Shown: positions 46,867 through 58,090 of the stretch, in pieces | How positions within the stretch are numbered: the first letter of the stretch is position 1 | Layout: each line of letters starts with the position of its first letter | Assembly: GCF_000801105.2 (NCBI RefSeq) | Contig: NC_079516.1 | Span: forward strand, 11,160,001-11,224,000 | Source of the DNA: Raphanus sativus | Taxonomy: Eukaryota > Streptophyta > Magnoliopsida > Brassicales > Brassicaceae | Reading direction: 5' to 3' | Length of the DNA stretch: 64,000 nt | Translations under genes and position numbers: made by a program | The notes under the pieces: generated by a model | Told to the model about the DNA's origin: nothing | What the model saw: only the letters and a program-made list of their open reading frames with translations | Databases searched by the model: none

Positions 46867-47419
46867 CTAACTTTTGATCCACATTTTTAAAGCGTGTGAT
46901 TATCTTTTTTTTTAAATATCTAATTTTATAACATATTATATTTTATATCATATCTTTAAAAAAAAATTATATAACATGTTTGTTTTGTATATGTGTAGAA
47001 GCTGTTATATATGTTTAAATGATTATTATTGAAAATCATAATTCTACGAAAAATATTTGAAAAAGACAACCTCAGAATCAATAAACTGTAAGGTATTAAA
47101 AAAACAATATGCCTAATATTATGGATGCTATTTAATGGCGTTTAATAATGAAGCATATTCAGTTACCATGTATAGAAGAATCATATCGTATGATACATAT
47201 TATTACCCAAAGATTGCTTTAAGTTTTAATGATAAGTAATGATGTTAATTAATGCTGGTTGAAACCGATTGGTTATCAAAAATTTCTCCCATCCAATTGG
47301 CCAAATATATAGTTAGTGAATTTATTTTTTAAAAATTAAAAAGATAATGGCATGTCATTGTAAATAAATTGAAAAATAAGGGTAGAATACTATGAGGTAT
47401 TTTACTTTAATAGTATAGA
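46867..47419 (-). mobile_element. Minus-strand Helitron, second of the head-to-tail pair
   Basis: Left end: CTAACTTTTGATCCACATTT, then AAAGCGTGTG, a weakened 3' hairpin and CTAG (now CTAA). Right end: ACTTTAATAGTATAGA followed by T, an intact 5' start in reverse. Length 553 bp, non-coding. Confidence 0.6.
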
Positions 47420-48820
47420 TTAAACCACCTTATAGTCGAATTGGAAAGTTGTTATTTTGTTTCTTTTTTTTGAAAAAAATATTGATTATGAAATACTTGA
47501 TTTCTATTAGTGAACTCAAGAATAACTCTAATCTAACTATTTAAAAAGGGAACTAACCAAATCTAAATAATTTTTAAAATATCATTATCCGTTTCAAGCA
47601 AAAAAATCATTATCGGTTACTAATTATTCAATCTAAGTGCATTTCACGCCAAACTAAATATTTAGTATAGATCTCCTTATGTATCTTCACACCCACACTA
47701 ACAATATATATAGAATTCTCTCTTTTTTTAACACAAAATATATAGAATTCCTATATAGTTTAATTTTTACTCATATTCAGAAAAAAACAAAACTTACTTA
47801 GTAAAACAAGTATTACTCTTATGACTGGTCGTTTAGGCCCATCGAATTTGGTTCGGTTCATACAGATTTTCAAATTTTTGGTGTGATACTCATAAGTTCA
47901 ATTCGGGTTTTACTAATTATTAGATCGAGTTTGGTTCAGTTCCTTCTGTGTTCGATTCGGATCGATTATAACCAATGTTTGAAATCGTCTTAAAATATTT
48001 TTAAAAACCTAAAATTTTTGAAAAAAGCTCAAAATATATATTTTCACTAATCTAATTAAAAATTAGTTAAATTACCTAAAATAACTAAAACTATTCAAAA
48101 TAACAAATAAAAAACTAAAAAATAAATTTAGAATAAAAATACATTTGTCCCGACGCACAAATCATACTCTTGAAATGTGGCTAAAACGATTGACGGTTCA
48201 AAAAAAATATAAACTATAAAATTATTGTGTTTAGAGATTTAATATTAAACAGTTAGTTAATATAGATAAATTTTAAAATATATATTATACCATTTTTGTA
48301 AAATAAAATATTTATTTATAAAAATAAAAATAAACACCGGCACGGGCGTGCGGGTCAAACACTAGTTACTAATTTATTTTTCATGCCTAATTTATCTTCT
48401 TTATTAATAAAAACAATAATTACGAAAATGCAATTTCTGATTTTTCGAAATATTTATGATTGTGCCATCCATAGACTTATTTTTTCACGTTTTAAGTAGT
48501 GATAGACGTAAATATATTCTTTTGTAGTCACGGATTTATTTTAAAATTTATAGACGTAATATGATTTTCACAGATTTATTACAACAAATTTGTCACATTT
48601 AGCCACAAATTTATTTTAATTTTGTCAGGATTAGTTTATTTGGCCACATATTTAATTAATTTGAACAGAATTATGTAGAATTTCACGAATTTGTTTTTTT
48701 CTTTAGCAACAGATTTACTTGTTTTTAACAGATTTAATTTCGATTTGATTGATTTATTATTCTTTAGCCACAAATTTACTTAATTTGTGTACTAATATAC
48801 ATATTTGTGTATGGCTGCAG
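47420..48820. other. Non-coding DNA upstream of the pectinesterase exons
   Basis: A Helitron 3' end (GGCACGGGCGTGCGGGTCAA, then ACACTAG before T) lies at 48338-48365. From 48530 to 48780 short units such as AGCCACAAATTTACTT and CACAGATTTATT recur, resembling CACTA subterminal repeats. The first exon of the pectinesterase gene should lie here or further left but I find no trace of it. Confidence 0.5.
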
Positions 48821-49295
48821 CGAAAAGATAATGATCGAGAAGCAAATGATAGTAATACAAGGAAACGATGCATCGAGAGTGGCAATTCAATATAGTGATG
48901 CAGGACTAGCTAATTCGAGTGGTCCGTTCAGATTAAACGCTGAATACTTCGTCGCTATTAATATTACGTTCAAGGTTATGGTTTATCATATGTAGTTTTC
49001 CTTGGTATGGCTATCATCGTGTGTTGTTGATGATACTTTTTGTGTCGTCAATGATATATATCCGTGGCAAAATTTGAAATTGGTTTTCTTTCCCATCAAC
49101 TTGTTTTTACTGTCAAAAACAAATAGACAAATGGTATACCACCCGTCCATATTTTGACGATTCAAAATCATGATTCCTCAAAAAAAATCAAAATCACTAA
49201 ATTTTTACTCTATAAGAATTAGTGATTTCATTTATCTATAATGTACATATGAAAAACATCACTAAAACAAATGAGCAGTCATCGATCTAGACACT

Positions 49296-49417
49296 TGTAG
49301 AGTAGTTGTATATAAGGGTACTTATGTCTTTATCTAATACCTAGAATACCTCTAGTACTCAGTATATATTCTGTATTATACGATCTAATAAAGACAATTG
49401 AGCCAATACATTCTATA
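49296..49417 (+). repeat. 5' LTR of the Copia element
   Basis: 122 bp, identical to 53795-53916. It contains TATATAAGGG near its start as a possible promoter TATA box and AATAAAG near its end as a possible polyadenylation signal. Confidence 0.95.
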
Positions 49418-49531
49418 TGGTATCAAAGCTCCTTTCCTAGGGATCTCAATTTTTTTTTTAACCCCGCTAAACATTTTTTTTTTTTTTCAAAAGCTTTCAA
49501 CGCTTTCTTCTTCGTCTTCTTCATCACCACC

Positions 49532-51994
49532 ATGTCTGGTTCTTCAAACTCTGCTCCTGTCGAGACAGTCATGGTCTCTAATACTCAAAGTATCCTTAAT
49601 GTTAACATGAACAATGTTACAAAACTCACGGCGTCCAATTTTCTGATGTGGAGTCGTCAAGTTCTCGCGTTGCTTGAAGGTTATGACCTTGCTGGTTACG
49701 TCGACGGTTCGGTCGTCGCTCCTCCTCCGACTGTCACTCACGATGGTGTTCTCTCCACCAACCCTGCCTACACCGTATGGAAGAGACAAGATAAGCTGAT
49801 ATACAGCTCGCTTCTTGGTGCGATCACAGTAACGATTCAACCAATCCTGTCCACCACCACTACATCGATGCAGATCTGGGATACCTTGTCTGCCACATAC
49901 GCGAAGCCGAGTCGCGCACACATCCAGCAGCTTCGTCAGCAAGTTAAAGCATGGACGAAAGGTACTATGACGATTGACGCATACGTACAAGGCTTAACTA
50001 CTCGTTTCGATCAGCTGGCGTTGCTTGGTAAACCATTTGATCTGGAGGATCAGATTGAGTACGTTCTTGAGGGCTTACCAGAGGATTACAAACAGATTGT
50101 TGATCAGATTGAGAGTCGTGAAACTCCGCCATCTCTTACTGAGATTCACGAGAAACTTCTCAATCATGAAGTAAAGTTGCAGACGAAGAACCCTGTTCCA
50201 TCAGCAGTTCCAGTTACAGCCAATGCGGCTCAGTTCAAGGATAACAACAGCAACTCCAATCGTGGTCACTACCACACTCAGAACCGCGGCAATAACAGAG
50301 GTCACCAGACTTGGCAACAACAGCAACAGTTCACGCCTCGCTCCTACAATCAAGCTCGAGGATATCAAGGTCGTTGTCAATTGTGTGGTGCTCATGGACA
50401 CAGCGCGCGTCGTTGCTCACAGATGCAGGGAACTGCTAATGCATCAGCCTCCGGTCCTCGCTACAATGCACCCTCGCCAACCTCATGGCAACCACGAGTC
50501 AACATGGCTATGGCGCAACAGTACAATCCTAACAATTGGATTCTTGACAGTGGCGCAACCCACCATCTCACCACTGACTTGAGCAATCTTGCTCTGCATC
50601 AACCGTACACGGGCGGCGAAGCAGTTACCATCGCTGATGGTTCCTCCATTCCCATCTCGCATACTGGTTCTACATCTCTTTCAACCCCTACTCGCTCTTA
50701 TTCATTGAATGATGTTTTTTATGTACCCAATTTACAGAAGAATCTCATCTCTGTTTATCGGTTTTGCAATACTAACAATGTGTCCGTTGAATTTTTTCCT
50801 GCCCATTTCCAGGTGAAGGATCTCAGCACGGGGGTCCGATTGCTCCAAGGCAAGACTAAAGATGAGTTGTACGAGTGGCCAGTTACCAACCAAAACACCA
50901 TTACCCTCTTCGCCTCACCCACACCCAAAACGTCTCTCACCTACTGGCACTCGCGCTTGGGACACCCCTCTTCTACTATTTTAAACTCTGTTGTTTCTCA
51001 ATTTTCTTTACCAGTTTCTGCTTCTTCTCAAAAACTTTTGCCTTGTTCTCATTGTCTTATCAATAAAAGTCACAAACTTCCTTTTCATTCAAATACAATT
51101 TCCTCAACCCAACCTCTTGAATTTATTTATACGGATGTCTGGACCTCTCCCATACTTTCTTTTGATCACTACAAATATTACCTTATTTTTGTTGATCATT
51201 TTACCCGGTACACATGGCTATATCCTCTCAAAAGAAAATCCCAAGTGCGAGAAATTTTTCCCTTGTTTAAGGCCATTGTTGAGAAACATTTCGGCCTTCC
51301 CATACGCAATCTCTACTCGGATAATGGGGGTGAATTTGTGGCTCTCCGACAGTTTTTAGCAGCTAACGGGATATCACATTTCACCTCTCCTCCTCACACA
51401 CCTGAGCATAATGGCATTGCTGAACGAAAACACCGCCATGTTGTTGAAACCGGACTTACTCTTCTTCACCAAGCCTCGATGCCAACAGAGTATTGGACGT
51501 ATGCTTTTGCAGTTGCTGTGTATTTAATCAATCGGCAACCATCCTCAGTCCTTAACCATCAATCCCCTTATGCCCTACTGTTCCAAAAGCCACCTAATTA
51601 CCTCAAGCTGCGTGTATTTGGCTGCGCCTGCTTCCCTTGGCTCCGACCTTATACCCATCACAAACTAGATACTCGCTCTCTTGAGTGTATTTTTGTTGGT
51701 TATTCTCTGACCCAGAGCGCGTATCTATGTCTCCACCGTCCGACTGGTCGCGTTTATACGTCCAGACACGTGACCTTCATTGAGTCGGACTTCCCATTTA
51801 CTCGACCACTCCCCAAAGAACCACCAGTCACAGAACCCACATCCCCTCCGTTCACACCAGCTACTCGCATACCAGTTACTCAGCCTCCGCTCGTACACTC
51901 GTCGCAACCGTCTCCCCCGGCCAAGATCCTCACTTGTCGTCGACTCAGTCTTCGTCTTCTACAAACTCTGTTTCTCACGAACAGAGTAATGTAG
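49532..51994 (+). CDS. Copia gag, protease and integrase (first part of a frameshifted polyprotein)
   Basis: 820 codons from the ATG MSGSSNSAPV. Gag comes first (LTASNFLMWSRQVLALLEGY; TYAKPSRAHIQQLR), then an Asn/Gln-rich stretch, a zinc knuckle CQLCGAHGHSARRC near residue 283, the aspartic protease DSGATHHL near 341, the integrase zinc-binding HHCC region (HSRLGHPS, CSHCLINKSHKLPF) and the integrase core with D-D-E residues (YTDVW, SDNGGEF, EHNGIAERKHR). It leaves the family frame at a run of five C (51914-51918): from there the ORF reads nonsense for about 25 residues while the true frame continues in the overlapping ORF to 53787. Copia elements normally have one polyprotein, so one base is probably missing, either in nature or in the assembly. 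Confidence 0.92.
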   Translation: MSGSSNSAPVETVMVSNTQSILNVNMNNVTKLTASNFLMWSRQVLALLEGYDLAGYVDGSVVAPPPTVTHDGVLSTNPAYTVWKRQDKLIYSSLLGAITVTIQPILSTTTTSMQIWDTLSATYAKPSRAHIQQLRQQVKAWTKGTMTIDAYVQGLTTRFDQLALLGKPFDLEDQIEYVLEGLPEDYKQIVDQIESRETPPSLTEIHEKLLNHEVKLQTKNPVPSAVPVTANAAQFKDNNSNSNRGHYHTQNRGNNRGHQTWQQQQQFTPRSYNQARGYQGRCQLCGAHGHSARRCSQMQGTANASASGPRYNAPSPTSWQPRVNMAMAQQYNPNNWILDSGATHHLTTDLSNLALHQPYTGGEAVTIADGSSIPISHTGSTSLSTPTRSYSLNDVFYVPNLQKNLISVYRFCNTNNVSVEFFPAHFQVKDLSTGVRLLQGKTKDELYEWPVTNQNTITLFASPTPKTSLTYWHSRLGHPSSTILNSVVSQFSLPVSASSQKLLPCSHCLINKSHKLPFHSNTISSTQPLEFIYTDVWTSPILSFDHYKYYLIFVDHFTRYTWLYPLKRKSQVREIFPLFKAIVEKHFGLPIRNLYSDNGGEFVALRQFLAANGISHFTSPPHTPEHNGIAERKHRHVVETGLTLLHQASMPTEYWTYAFAVAVYLINRQPSSVLNHQSPYALLFQKPPNYLKLRVFGCACFPWLRPYTHHKLDTRSLECIFVGYSLTQSAYLCLHRPTGRVYTSRHVTFIESDFPFTRPLPKEPPVTEPTSPPFTPATRIPVTQPPLVHSSQPSPPAKILTCRRLSLRLLQTLFLTNRVM

Positions 51995-53787
51995 TGGGTA
52001 CAGGTACAAATTCAACGGCTACATCGTCAGCTATGGCACCTCCGAGTCCTCTTCAACCCGACGTCCCTCAGCCTCAACCTGTTCCTGAGCCTGCACCCGA
52101 ACCAACTAATCTTCCTTCACCTCCTTCTACTGACCCGTTACCACAACAGATCCACAATACCCATACCATGCGCACCCGTTCCAAAAATAACATCACAAAA
52201 CCCACCAAAAAGCTTACTCTTGTCGCCACTACCACCTCCCAACCTATTCCTATACCCACAACTATAACCCAAGCTATGCGAGATGAGAATTGGAGACGTT
52301 CCATGAGCCTTGAGTATAATGCTCAGATTGCAAACCAGACTTTTGAATTGGTTCCGCCTGCACCAAATCAAAATGTTATTGGTTCTAAGTGGATTCATAC
52401 ACTAAAATATTTTTCTGATGGCAAGCTTGATAGGTACAAATCCAGGTGGGTCGCTCGTGGAGATAGACAGGAGTATGGTCTTGACTATGCAGAAACCTTT
52501 AGTCCAGTTGTCAAGTCCGTTACCATCAGACTGGTGCTTCATCTTGCCGTCACACAAGCATGGCCAATCAAGCAGCTCGATGTCAATAATGCTTTTCTGC
52601 AAGGTACTCTAACGGATGAGGTTTATGTCTCACAACCTCCAGGCTTTATCGACCCAGATCGCCCCCATCATGTCTGCCGGCTAAAGAAAGCTCTCTATGG
52701 TCTCAAACAGGCTCCGCGGGCGTGGTATCAGGAATTGAAAACGTTTTTGGGTCAGATGGGGTGCTATAATTCGGTTGCTGATACCTCAGTCTTCATTTAC
52801 ATTCAGGGAGCACACGTTCTATATATCTTGGTTTACGTCGATGATATCATCATCACCGGAAGCTCTCTCTCGATGGTCTCTGCGTGTATTCATGTTCTCT
52901 CATCTCGGTTCTCGTTAAAAGATCCTACCGATCTCCACTACTTCTTGGGTATTGAGGTCACTCGGACACGTTCTGGCCTCCATCTAATGCAGAGAAAGTA
53001 TATTATCGACCTCTTAACCAAGATGCATATGCTTGACGCAAAGCCGGTCACGACACCACAAGCTACTACACCGAAGCTCTCCTTGTCCACTGGAACTCCT
53101 CTTGCCGATGCTAAAGAATACAGAATGGTCATTGGCAGTTTGCAGTACCTATCATATACTCGACCAGATATCGCTTACAGTGTCAATCGCCTCTCGCAAT
53201 TCATGCACCGGCCCACTGATGCTCATTGGCAGGCTGCAAAACGCATCCTTCGTTATCTTGCAGGAACGTTATCGCATGGTATCTTCCTCGGCAGACAGTC
53301 ACCGCTTCATCTACATGCCTTTTCCGATGCTGATTGGGCTGGCGACACGGATGATTTCGTCTCAACTAATGCTTACATTGTCTATCTTGGTTCAAACCCG
53401 ATTGCCTGGTCATCAAAGAAGCAGACCGGAGTGGCTCGTTCTTCCACTGAGGCTGAATACAGATCCGTGGCAAATACAGCATCTGAACTTCGCTGGGTGA
53501 CCTCACTGCTCCAAGAACTTGGCGCCTCGCTGCCTTCTACTCCCACCATATACTGCGACAACATCGGAGCTACTTACCTCAGTGCAAATCCGGTGTTCCA
53601 CTCCAAAATGAAACACTTAGCTCTTGATTTTCACTTCGTCAGAGACAACGTCCAGTCTGGTGCACTCCGTGTTTCACATGTATCCACACGAGATCAACTG
53701 GCCGATGCTCTCACCAAACCACTTTCAAGGGCGCGCTTTCATGAGCTGATGTCCAAGATTGGAGTGATCAAAGTCCCTCCATCTTGA
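51919..53787 (+). CDS. Copia reverse transcriptase and RNase H (second part of a frameshifted polyprotein)
   Basis: An open frame of over 600 codons without its own ATG near the join, continuing the polyprotein: a Ser/Pro-rich linker, MRTRSKNNITKPTKKL, the reverse transcriptase (WIHTLKYFSDGKLDRYKSRW, QLDVNNAFLQG, YGLKQAPRAWY, active site YVDDIIITG), then RNase H (FSDADWAGD, SSTEAEYRSVA, IYCDNIGA) and the end DALTKPLSRARFHELMSKIG. All key residues are present and there is no other stop or shift. With identical LTRs this suggests an element that moved very recently. Confidence 0.92.
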   Translation, partial: GQDPHLSSTQSSSSTNSVSHEQSNVVGTGTNSTATSSAMAPPSPLQPDVPQPQPVPEPAPEPTNLPSPPSTDPLPQQIHNTHTMRTRSKNNITKPTKKLTLVATTTSQPIPIPTTITQAMRDENWRRSMSLEYNAQIANQTFELVPPAPNQNVIGSKWIHTLKYFSDGKLDRYKSRWVARGDRQEYGLDYAETFSPVVKSVTIRLVLHLAVTQAWPIKQLDVNNAFLQGTLTDEVYVSQPPGFIDPDRPHHVCRLKKALYGLKQAPRAWYQELKTFLGQMGCYNSVADTSVFIYIQGAHVLYILVYVDDIIITGSSLSMVSACIHVLSSRFSLKDPTDLHYFLGIEVTRTRSGLHLMQRKYIIDLLTKMHMLDAKPVTTPQATTPKLSLSTGTPLADAKEYRMVIGSLQYLSYTRPDIAYSVNRLSQFMHRPTDAHWQAAKRILRYLAGTLSHGIFLGRQSPLHLHAFSDADWAGDTDDFVSTNAYIVYLGSNPIAWSSKKQTGVARSSTEAEYRSVANTASELRWVTSLLQELGASLPSTPTIYCDNIGATYLSANPVFHSKMKHLALDFHFVRDNVQSGALRVSHVSTRDQLADALTKPLSRARFHELMSKIGVIKVPPS

Positions 53788-53794
53788 GGGGGTG

Positions 53795-53916
53795 TGTAGA
53801 GTAGTTGTATATAAGGGTACTTATGTCTTTATCTAATACCTAGAATACCTCTAGTACTCAGTATATATTCTGTATTATACGATCTAATAAAGACAATTGA
53901 GCCAATACATTCTATA
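53795..53916 (+). repeat. 3' LTR of the Copia element
   Basis: 122 bp, identical to the 5' LTR; preceded by the polypurine tract GAGGGGG and followed by the target duplication ACACT. Confidence 0.95.
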
Positions 53917-54130
53917 ACACTTACCTTTTTGTTTTTTTAACTATTATACATGAAAAAAATTGTTCGCCCAACTGTTTTAAATATTTCGTTTTTTTACTAG
54001 TCCATCATTTGGATATTTGTCTGCCGTATCAATCATCCTGTTAAGTTATATCATGATTAGATAGATCTTTTGGATTGGTTTTCACACATGGATGTAAATA
54101 TCATACTACAAGATTCTGTTATACATATAA

Positions 54131-54985
54131 CTAGATCATGATCCGCGCGCCTGCGCGGATTTATCTTTTGATTCACATATTTTATATACATGTTGTATAT
54201 TATTTAAGATTTATAATATAAAAGTGTTATAATGATCCGGAACCAAAAAAAATCGACCCGGACAAAAAAAAATCAAATACCTACTTAGATCAAAATGTTG
54301 AGAACTCGAACAACTCATACCTGAAATGAACAGATTTATAGCCGACCCAGTGAGCTAAATTTCAAACATAATATTGTTTGTTATATTTTTAATTTAGTTT
54401 TTTGGTTTGGTGAGATTTACTATTTATTCAAAAAAAATTGGCTAATTTAATGGTATATATTCATAGGTTTTTTTTCTGAACAGAAAAAAAAAATTTAGGT
54501 CTTGATTAAATTTATATTATATAACGAATTGCTACTATAAATAATTTTTATAAAAACTAATTTGTAACAGTAATATCATTTTGTTATAAATTAGTATATC
54601 ATAGTTTATAGGTTCAAAGTATAGAGTTAGTCGTCTTTATAGTATTGCTAATATTGATAGATGCAAGTTAATGAATACATATAATATATTGTATTATTAG
54701 TAATCTGTCGTATAGTATTATATGTTAGTAGATGTATTATTAATAATCTATCTTATATGCTAGTGGATGTATCTAGCTTATAGTAAAATATATGCAATAT
54801 AAAGAAACATGCGTGGTGGATATAATAATAAGGTAAGAAGTAAAAACTATGGTAATGGTTGATATTAATTATTTATAAAAAGGCATGTCTAATAATAAAT
54901 AGATTAATATAACATTAATTACATAAGGTCCAATTTTAAAATCCACCTAGAAGAAGTTGTAATGTTTCTGTTTTAATAAGATAGA
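54131..54985 (-). mobile_element. Minus-strand Helitron in the pectinesterase intron
   Basis: Left end: A then CTAGATCATGATCCGCGCGC with the hairpin CCGCGCGCCTGCGCGG. Right end: TTTCTGTTTTAATAAGATAGA followed by T, i.e. a TCTATCTTATTAAAACAG start in reverse; the same start recurs at 59500. 855 bp, non-coding. Confidence 0.75.
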
Positions 54986-55022
54986 TGAGTTATGCATGCT
55001 TTGTATTATGATGGTACATCTA

Positions 55023-56248
55023 TCTATATTATTAAAACTGAAGTATAAATTAGATTTGTTTGGAAACATATATAACAATTTTAAAAAGATATTTGTTTAG
55101 AAATTTGGATAGCAGTTTTAAAAAAATAGGTTTGTTTGGAAACATGAATATCAGTTTAAAAAAAAAGTTTGTTTGGAAATATGAATAACAATATATTAAG
55201 AAAATAATGAATTTATGTTATTAAGAAAAATTGAAAATCTATTATATTATGATAAACTATTTATTTGAGTCAACTTTAAAATATGCAAAAATGAGCTAAT
55301 CTAATTATCTAAAAATATCATTTATTTAAAATAATCATAATGCAAAATTTAAACTATATATATATACAAATTTCAAATCAAAAATAATAATTTAAAGTTG
55401 ATTTATATCAAAATTGATTCAAAATATACATATATTCAAAATTTTATTTTTACTTAAAATATTTTCCAATAACCATTATTAAAAATGTTTTCAATATATA
55501 TAAGAAAAATACAATACAAAGTCAAATTTCATATACCAACTTAAATTATGATTTTTATATTTATAATTAAATTTTAAAAACATAATATATGTGATTATTT
55601 ATATGATAGTACATATATTGTTGTGTTTTTAAAGGAAAAATAGATTGTGAAATAGGGGTGGGTATTTGGGTACCCATTCGGGTATGTTTGGGTTTTGCGT
55701 TTTCGGGGTCAAATATTTCAGTCTCATTCGGATAATCCATTTAAATTATTTTTAAAATTTATTATATACTTTAAATTTTTCAGAATATATAAAAAAATAA
55801 TATATTACATATAAATTTGAATAAAATATATCAGAATACTTGAACTTAAAATATAAAGTGGTATGATTATTATATTTGGATAGAGAATCAATAATTATTT
55901 TAAGTAATTTTGGTAATTTGAGTATACTTTAACTATTTTAGATATTTACATTTGAGTATTTATATATATTTTCAATTACTTAAACCAATTTATAAGTACT
56001 ATATATATTCTGGATGTATTTATATATTTTCAATTATTTACATTCGGTTCGGATCGAATTCGGTTTCATTTTTCTAAACATGAAAATTTTGATATTTAAT
56101 CAATTTCGGTTCGGGTTTGGTACTTCTCTTTGGATCGGGATCGGTTCGATTTTTGGATTCGGGTTTTTTCCCCAACTCTAATATTAACATGAAAATATCA
56201 TATTTTATAAAAATATATATCCGCACGAGTATGCATGTCAAAATCTAG
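55023..56248 (+). mobile_element. Plus-strand Helitron, upstream member of a head-to-tail pair
   Basis: It starts TCTATATTATTAAAACTGAA after A and ends CATGTCAAAATCTAG with a weak GC-rich hairpin (CCGCACGAGTATGC) just before. The next Helitron begins at the very next base. 1226 bp. It contains GAACCGAA/CGGTTCGG-type repeats but no gene. Confidence 0.7.
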
Positions 56249-57824
56249 TCTATATTATTAAAGTAGAATCCCTATTAGGATTTTGCCTTTGAATTTTTAA
56301 ATTATTTACAAGAGAATGCCATTTTCTAATTTGATTTTTTATATTATTCACACCAAAAATTGTTTGACCAATATCTTTATATCATGGTAACCAAAGTTGC
56401 CTAATTGTAGGAACATAAACTATATCAAATATTAGTATATATCTTGAGATGTGATTACGATTTGCTGAGATTAAAAAAACCCAAATATCTTTTGTCGTAA
56501 AAGTTCCAATGTTTTTAAACCTGACCCAGACATTTACCCAGATGACTTTCTGGATCACCGGATCATTGGATCGACCACGGATTAAAAAATTAACTAATTT
56601 TATTATATAATAATATATTAGCTATGAAAATAATATATAGAAATTAAATTTAAGTATTTTCTAATATTTTATAAAGCATAAAAAATATTTTGGATATGTA
56701 TATATTTGATGTTTAAAAATATCTAGAAAATATTTAACTTTAGTTTCTGTTTTTATTTTTATTTGACATACAACATATCAAAAATAATTGTGATTATTTT
56801 TATAGAAATTGTAACAAGTTAAGATTTATGACATTTAACAAAAAGTATCAAGACTTAAAAAATTATAAATATTTATATGTTTAATGTGAATAATAAAATT
56901 AAAAATAAAATCTAAAATTTACCAAAAGTAAGACATCATTAATATATTTTTCATAACAAAACTGAAAAACCTGATTTCTTAATTAAAAAATATAAAAATA
57001 GATTTTAAAAACATAACTGAAAACTAAAAAGAGTAAAAATGTATATTAGTTCAACCAATGGTTAAACCACTAACAGGACTCAGGGTTTTATTGGTTTTTA
57101 ACGGGTTTTATTGAGTTTTTGAATTTTTGAATTTTCATAAAATCTGAACCGGATTTATCTTGGATCACCAGATTTACCAATTCAACCACGGATCTGGGCC
57201 GGATTTCAAAACACTGCGTAAGACACTTATTATTAATAAGCTTCTTCTCTTCCTAAGCAAACCACTAACATCAAAACATCTAACATGGGCCTCAAGTCAA
57301 ATTTAAATTTTGCAAAAACATAATTTTTTTTTCTCAAAATTAACATGTTTAAGATATTGGTCCTACAAAACATATAAAACAACTATAATTTTTTCTTGCA
57401 ACTAAATATTAAATAATGTTTAAAACACTTTATAAAAAAATTTAAATACAGATTTTTAAAAATAGACAATCTCGCTCTTTCAAAAAAAAAATCAAATATA
57501 AGTAAATTGAATACAAAACCCGAGAACTTCTATTATTACAAATTATCATGTATTTATAAAAAAATATACAATAAACACACAATAAATATTTATAAAATTA
57601 AAAATTGAGTTTAGGCTACGATATAATTTAACATGATCGGAAGTAATGTTAGTCCACTAGAACCGATATAGAGTAAGTGAGAAACACATTTTAATTTTGA
57701 AATAAATAAAATGTATCGTCAATACCTTATAATAATGAAAGCATTTATGTAATTAGATATTCATATCATTTCTAAATTAAAAAATATTAAATCCCGTACT
57801 TTGAAAGCCCAGATCAAAATCTAG
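56249..57824 (+). mobile_element. Plus-strand Helitron ending at a pectinesterase exon
   Basis: It starts TCTATATTATTAAAGTAGAA immediately after the CTAG of the previous Helitron and ends with CCCGTACTTTGAAAGCCCAG, then ATCAAAATCTAG before T. The base after that T (57826) is the first codon of a pectinesterase exon. 1576 bp, non-coding; the part 56500-57230 has CCGGATC / GATCCGG motifs. Confidence 0.75.
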
Positions 57825-58090
57825 TAATACTTATAACAACATAAAACAAACAGTACCGAATAAGGATATAAAGGTAGCTCCATCGGCAATACTAATGGCG
57901 GACAAGGCCTCGTTCTATGGCTGTAGATTCATCAGTGTCCAAGACACACTTGCGGACTTACTTGGTCGCTACTACTTCCACAAATGTTACATCGAAGGAG
58001 CCGTTGATTTCATATGGGGAAGAGGCCAATCTATATACCAAGTAATCTCATATATTCTCTCAATAAAAGCATGCAGGTTAAGTATACGGA

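Larger units (their letters stand above)
49296..53916 (+). mobile_element. Full-length Copia LTR retrotransposon, very young
   Basis: Two LTRs of 122 bp (49296-49417 and 53795-53916), identical base for base, begin TGTAGAG and end TTCTATA. A 5-bp duplication ACACT flanks the element (49291-49295, 53917-53921). The primer-binding site TGGTATCAAAGC follows the left LTR at once and matches the 3' end of initiator tRNA-Met apart from one base; a purine tract GAGGGGG precedes the right LTR. The order protease, integrase, reverse transcriptase, RNase H is that of Copia. Total 4621 bp. It lies in an intron of the dead pectinesterase gene in the sense direction. The LTRs are unusually short. Confidence 0.97.

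Noticed and set aside
51994..51994. Programmed frameshift or stop between Copia ORFs
   Set aside because: Copia relatives use a single frame and the shift falls in a homopolymer C run, so a simple indel or sequencing slip is more likely.
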